Shown here: piece after piece, positions 60,344 through 64,000 of the stretch
Numbering within the stretch: position 1 is the first letter of the stretch
How the letters are laid out: each line of letters opens with the position of its first letter
Source: Phoronis australis
Taxonomy: Eukaryota > Phoronida > Phoronidae
NCBI GenBank assembly: GCA_002633005.1
Contig: NMRA01000224.1
Coordinates: forward strand, 187,759 to 251,758
DNA length: 64,000 nt
Direction of reading: 5' to 3'
Position numbers and translations under genes: made by a program
Notes under the pieces: generated by a model
What the model saw: the letters and a program-made list of their open reading frames with translations, nothing else
What the model was told of the DNA's origin: nothing
The model's database searches: none

Positions 60344-60608
60344 CCAGGAATTTGAGTTAGGGAGTGCCAGGGCAGAGTGTTAGCCAGGATTTTGAGTTAG
60401 GGAGGGCCAGGGCAGAGTATTAGCCAGGATTTTGAGTTAGGGAGGGCCAGGGCAGAGTATTAGCCAGGATTTTGAGTTAGGGAGGGCCAGGGCAGAGTAT
60501 TAGCCAGGATTTTGCCCGTCAGACATTCGCACCCCCAACTGCCAAATGGAATCTGGGAGAATTTTAGGGGGGCCATGGCCCCTTGGCCCCCCTCTAAATC
60601 CGCCACTG
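60344..60608. mobile_element. MITE-like element related to 10211-10378, with internal 50-60 bp amplification
   Basis: It begins GGGCGGATCCAGGAATTTGA and ends CTAAATCCGCCACTG. The block GGATTTTGAGTTAGGGAGGG with CCAGGGCAGAGTATTAGCCA occurs about four times in tandem. The remainder matches 10211-10378 (CCAAATGGAATCTGGGAGAA, GGCCATGGCCCC). Confidence 0.65.
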
Positions 60609-62708
60609 CAAATAGAGCTTTACCGATTCACCAAATTCTTTCATATTTCACCAATTCTTAAATTCCAAATAAAATACTAGGACTGTTTTCTCAGGTGTTC
60701 CTGCCAGTCAACTGCATTTCTGTGCAAATATGACTTTGGCAAAGTTTCCAGTCTCCCAGAAAATATCGCTGTACTAAAACAATGGGAAACACACAAGGTA
60801 GATGTTCATTTCAATGTGGAAGTTGTGAAAACTTGCTCATGGTTGGGCATGCTACATTCTGATGCGAGTTTAGAGATGAAAGGACCACAAACATTGTTGT
60901 GGACAGGAAAACTAAGCTACATTTAAATTATTCATTCTTTACAAAACTGAAATCAATTTGTATTTCGACATTCAGTCATAAACTGCAATAGTAGATATGT
61001 CCAGTCTAATAATGGCATAACACTTGAAGTCAACAGAAAAAAATGACCAACAGAAATGTCCAACCACCTGTGAAAAGGCTAGAGGTTGGTGTAAACAACA
61101 AATAGACTAATACACAATGTTATACATCACCACCTCCATCAAAGCAATGCTATTTAAATGCCCAGGTTAAAGGAGTACTTGGGTAGTCAGGTGTGCTACA
61201 TTAAGACATATATTCCATTGCGAAACGAGAACAAATTGAGCTGAAGTCAACTGAAAAAGCGAGCTTTGCTTATTTGCTATCTTTTAGTTTTACCCACATG
61301 GCACATTGAATCCCTGTTTTGACATGTTACTTGTCATACACTGCTCGCTGGCTGGGCTTAATTTCAAAAGGAGTTGGATTGTGAAAAATCCCTTGTCTAA
61401 GCAGCTCATCCTTTATGTTCTACCTAAGTATGTACCCCAACTCTCTCCTGTGACAACATCAAAGATCTTGCCCCTAGCCAAGGCGAGGGGGTAAAACTGA
61501 GTGCAAATCAGACGCCTCAAAGCCTGGAACTCCGGCCCAGAAAACAAGAAACTTCTCAGGCCAATGCCCAAAGATGATAAAAGGCACAAAAGAATCTATT
61601 GCATCAATACTCAATTTCATAAGTCACCGATTCGGTGAGGATGATTAGCTCCTTCAATGAACTTCTTGTCATAGAAGCAGCCAAGGCGACGCTTCGAGCG
61701 CTGGTCTGAAAAGTAATCATAATCGTCTCGTCGATGGAGTCGCGGACGAACACATGGTCATTCTCGTAGTCATTTTAAGAATTCTTCAACACAAGTCTAA
61801 TCGTATTTGGTATGAACAGGGACCAAATATCACAATTTTACTCGTAGTGACCGTAAAATGTTGTTCTTGGGAACAACAGAAGCAAAAACCACCACCTTCT
61901 TACCTGGCTTTCTTCTGCACTCAAAGCTTCCTCAAATCACGTGACCTAGTTTACCTGTGACTGGTCACGCTCACAGTGGTTTAATCAGAAACTACATATC
62001 GGGGATTTACCGGGCAGCAGGTTTCGGTGGGGGAGCAGCTCGTGGCATAGGCAATTACACCTCCCTGAATGCCCCAGGCATATAGGCAAACGAGGACCAG
62101 CGTGTTTGTCTATTCATTGTAGCGCAGTCATTTGCAATAGAAAAACCTAACCTTCAGCATAGGTGATTTTACACAACATGTACGGCTAGAAAGTAGCATG
62201 CCGATCGATGTAAAACCCAAAACCATTATTCCTAATAAAAGGCCCATATTAGTCGGTATAGCTTCAACAAAAAGGTCATTCCGTTCGGCCACGGTCATTC
62301 TGTAAGGTGTTGAGCCTTAAAGTAGCTTATTTACTGAATTGTTGAATAAAAAATCATTTGGGTTTTAATCGTTTTAGAGAATACAACAAACATAAATCAA
62401 TGGAACATAGTAATACTCTCGTTCAGAAGAAATCTGTTGCAAAAATGGATCTCTTTATTAATCTAAACCCTTCGAACTCTTTTGCAAACCTCTATCAGTT
62501 GCAATCTCTATTCCTTTTTTCCTACTAATGCGAAAGTCAAGAAAAACGCAAATTAAGCATTGGCTTTAAAAATCCCAGTCTTATTTGTATGGGTTCCAAT
62601 ACTGTGCATGCAAGTCTGGTCACAGTTAAAAACTCATGCGGAATGACTGGTCGGATTTATACTAATCTCTTACATGTAATACTCTATGCACGAGAAGCTG
62701 TCACCAAG

Positions 62709-62845
62709 GAGTGTAGTACACTCTGAAACAGCGTCACCTATACTGCAACATTCGTTTAGCACTGTGATAGAGTGTAGTACACTCTGAAACAGCGTCACCT
62801 ATACTGCAACATTCGTTTAGCACTGTGATAGAGTGTAGTACACTC
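62709..62845. repeat. 61-bp tandem repeat bounded by GAGTGTAGTACACTC
   Basis: GAGTGTAGTACACTC occurs at 62709-62723, 62770-62784 and 62831-62845. The 46 bp between copies (TGAAACAGCGTCACCTATAC and so on) are the same in both intervals. The boundary word contains the odd palindrome GTGTAGTACAC. Confidence 0.92.
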
Positions 62846-63139
62846 CTTGCTGTCAACCATTGTTTGTAGATTTTCCTCGTTTGCATGAGAAGCTATCAAA
62901 AACAGAATGTATGTTACGAAAATATCAAAAGCTGTGCACAAGATGATTTTTCAGAAAGTATTTAACACCGTTTTTGAAGTTTTATATGATATGAAATTTT
63001 CGGCATGTTATTGATTTTTTTCTATGAATATTTTAACAGATCTAAAGATTACAATTTTCCATATATTTGGCTAAATGCACACTGGCTTGCCAGCAAGGTT
63101 TCGCTGTGATAAAGCTGTCAATCACTTGAGGTTTAAAAC

Positions 63140-63330
63140 ATTACCACGCCCATCCGATCTTGAATTGTTGCCAAATCCGTCGAGACAGACTAATCCCGAT
63201 AAACTCTGAAAAGTTTTCTTGAATCGTCGATGGTTCAGATGTTCTTGGTGATAACATTAATGAAGTCCTGTAATGGGAAAAATGTTATGAGACCGAATCA
63301 CGACCGAATTACGATTAAATTTTGACAAGT
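63140..63330. repeat. Dispersed repeat, copy 2 (related to 53310-53620)
   Basis: Same ordered words as the 53.3-kb copy: AACATTACCACGCCCATCCG, TAAACTCTGAAAAGTTTTCT, GATGGTTCAGATGTTCTTGG and TGTTATGAGACCGA. It was identified by eye, and its boundaries are approximate. Confidence 0.6.
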
Positions 63331-64000
63331 TCTGGACAATCTGCGATTTTGGGTGACGCTTTTGACAATTAAATGCTCTGAATGTTCTTCGTAACAAGGA
63401 AAAATAAATCCTGAACAAAAAATGTCGAGCCCAGTTTTGTTTTGGTAAGTAGCCTCCTGGGAATGATCGTTTGATTTTTGTTCTCCTTTACTTCGCAAGC
63501 CAAAACTCGCGGTCAAATCGGCCTCGCCACCTGGTGACTGTTCCGGCTCTGTCACCAGATTACTAAAAACGACATAACCTCGAACAAATCAACGCACATT
63601 TATGGTCATTCGCTTGTAAAAAGCGAACATTTGATATCACCACGCTGTTTTTAACGTTTAGAACAAGTTAAACATCCGTGATGACATATTTTATGTTGCA
63701 TTTCCTGTTCGTACCATCCTGTTGCGGCGCAATTAATAAAAGTCACCTAGGCTTACTTTTGGGGTACCCTAATTGAACAAAGTTTATCCTTTTCTGAGAA
63801 ATTTATTCACGTTGGTTTCATCTAGTCGAATATCCGGAAGAAATGTTTTATATTTGATGTTAAGACAACCTTGAAGGGCTGGAAAAGTATTATTCTTATG
63901 AGTTTTAAAGATACACTTACTATAATCGCGATTGTTCATTAATTTAAAGGAAATGCCATTAAGAATGTCCTCATTCCCTTGCCCACAACTCTTGGTACGA

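Larger units (their letters stand above)
58225..64000. other. Region downstream of the terminal exon, no gene confirmed
   Basis: It contains a 20-bp tandem pair (AATAGGTGTCCCCACCC, near 58800), a MITE-like element (60344-60608), a 61-bp tandem repeat (62709-62845) and a dispersed repeat (63140-63330). A GC-richer patch at 61600-61770 is open on both strands and has a possible minus-strand acceptor (see findings). Small frames near 59.4 and 63.5 kb are unsupported. Confidence 0.45.

Overview
This is a window of animal nuclear DNA: AT-rich, intron-bearing, and full of minisatellites, microsatellites and short inverted-repeat (MITE-like) elements. The dystroglycan gene here keeps the N-terminal domain that the glycosyltransferase LARGE recognises, and the repeats look like those of marine invertebrates. 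A marine bilaterian invertebrate, possibly a deuterostome, is my best guess; I cannot name the species.

The one gene I identify with confidence is dystroglycan (DAG1 homologue), on the minus strand from about 22950 down to about 3380. Its coding exons, in transcript order, are: exon 1 (22878-22597, signal peptide and first half of the first cadherin-like domain), exon 2 (16258-15542, rest of that domain, the alpha-dystroglycan N-terminal globular domain, a furin-type site and the conserved start of the mucin region), exon 3 (14282-14214), exon 4 (13745-13545) and exon 5 (12719-12668), which together encode a short mucin-like stretch. Two complete 3'-terminal exons follow in tandem: 6A (8952-7781) and 6B (4882-3678). 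Each encodes a whole second half of the protein: second cadherin-like domain, SEA-like alpha/beta cleavage region, transmembrane helix, basic juxtamembrane segment and dystrophin-binding PPPYVPP tail. Both begin in the same splice phase, so exon 5 can join to either one without a frameshift. The predicted proteins are 830 aa (A) and 841 aa (B), close to the usual vertebrate length of about 895 aa. The locus therefore looks like one alpha-dystroglycan N-terminal half that can be fitted with either of two beta-dystroglycan modules. This is the main finding.

From about 23 kb to 64 kb, genes are sparse. On the plus strand there is a 1.3-kb open exon with a good splice acceptor (56902-58224) that ends an unrecognised hydrophilic protein. 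There is also a probable internal exon at about 43776-44028 with a GTAAGT donor, and a weaker candidate at 55343-55656. The rest is repeat-rich. It includes a higher-order tandem array (41508-42542) whose units carry CTCF-consensus-like motifs, a diverged relative of it near 28.4-29.2 kb, and a 24-copy 28-bp minisatellite (39.2-39.9 kb). It also holds a near-perfect 110-bp hairpin (42931-43040), several MITE-like elements, and an internally deleted PIF/Harbinger-type transposon (48843-49363).

A near-identical 0.53-kb duplication split by a single N (1284-2347) is probably an assembly artefact. All splice sites and domain assignments were read by eye. No similarity search, RNA data or structure prediction was available.
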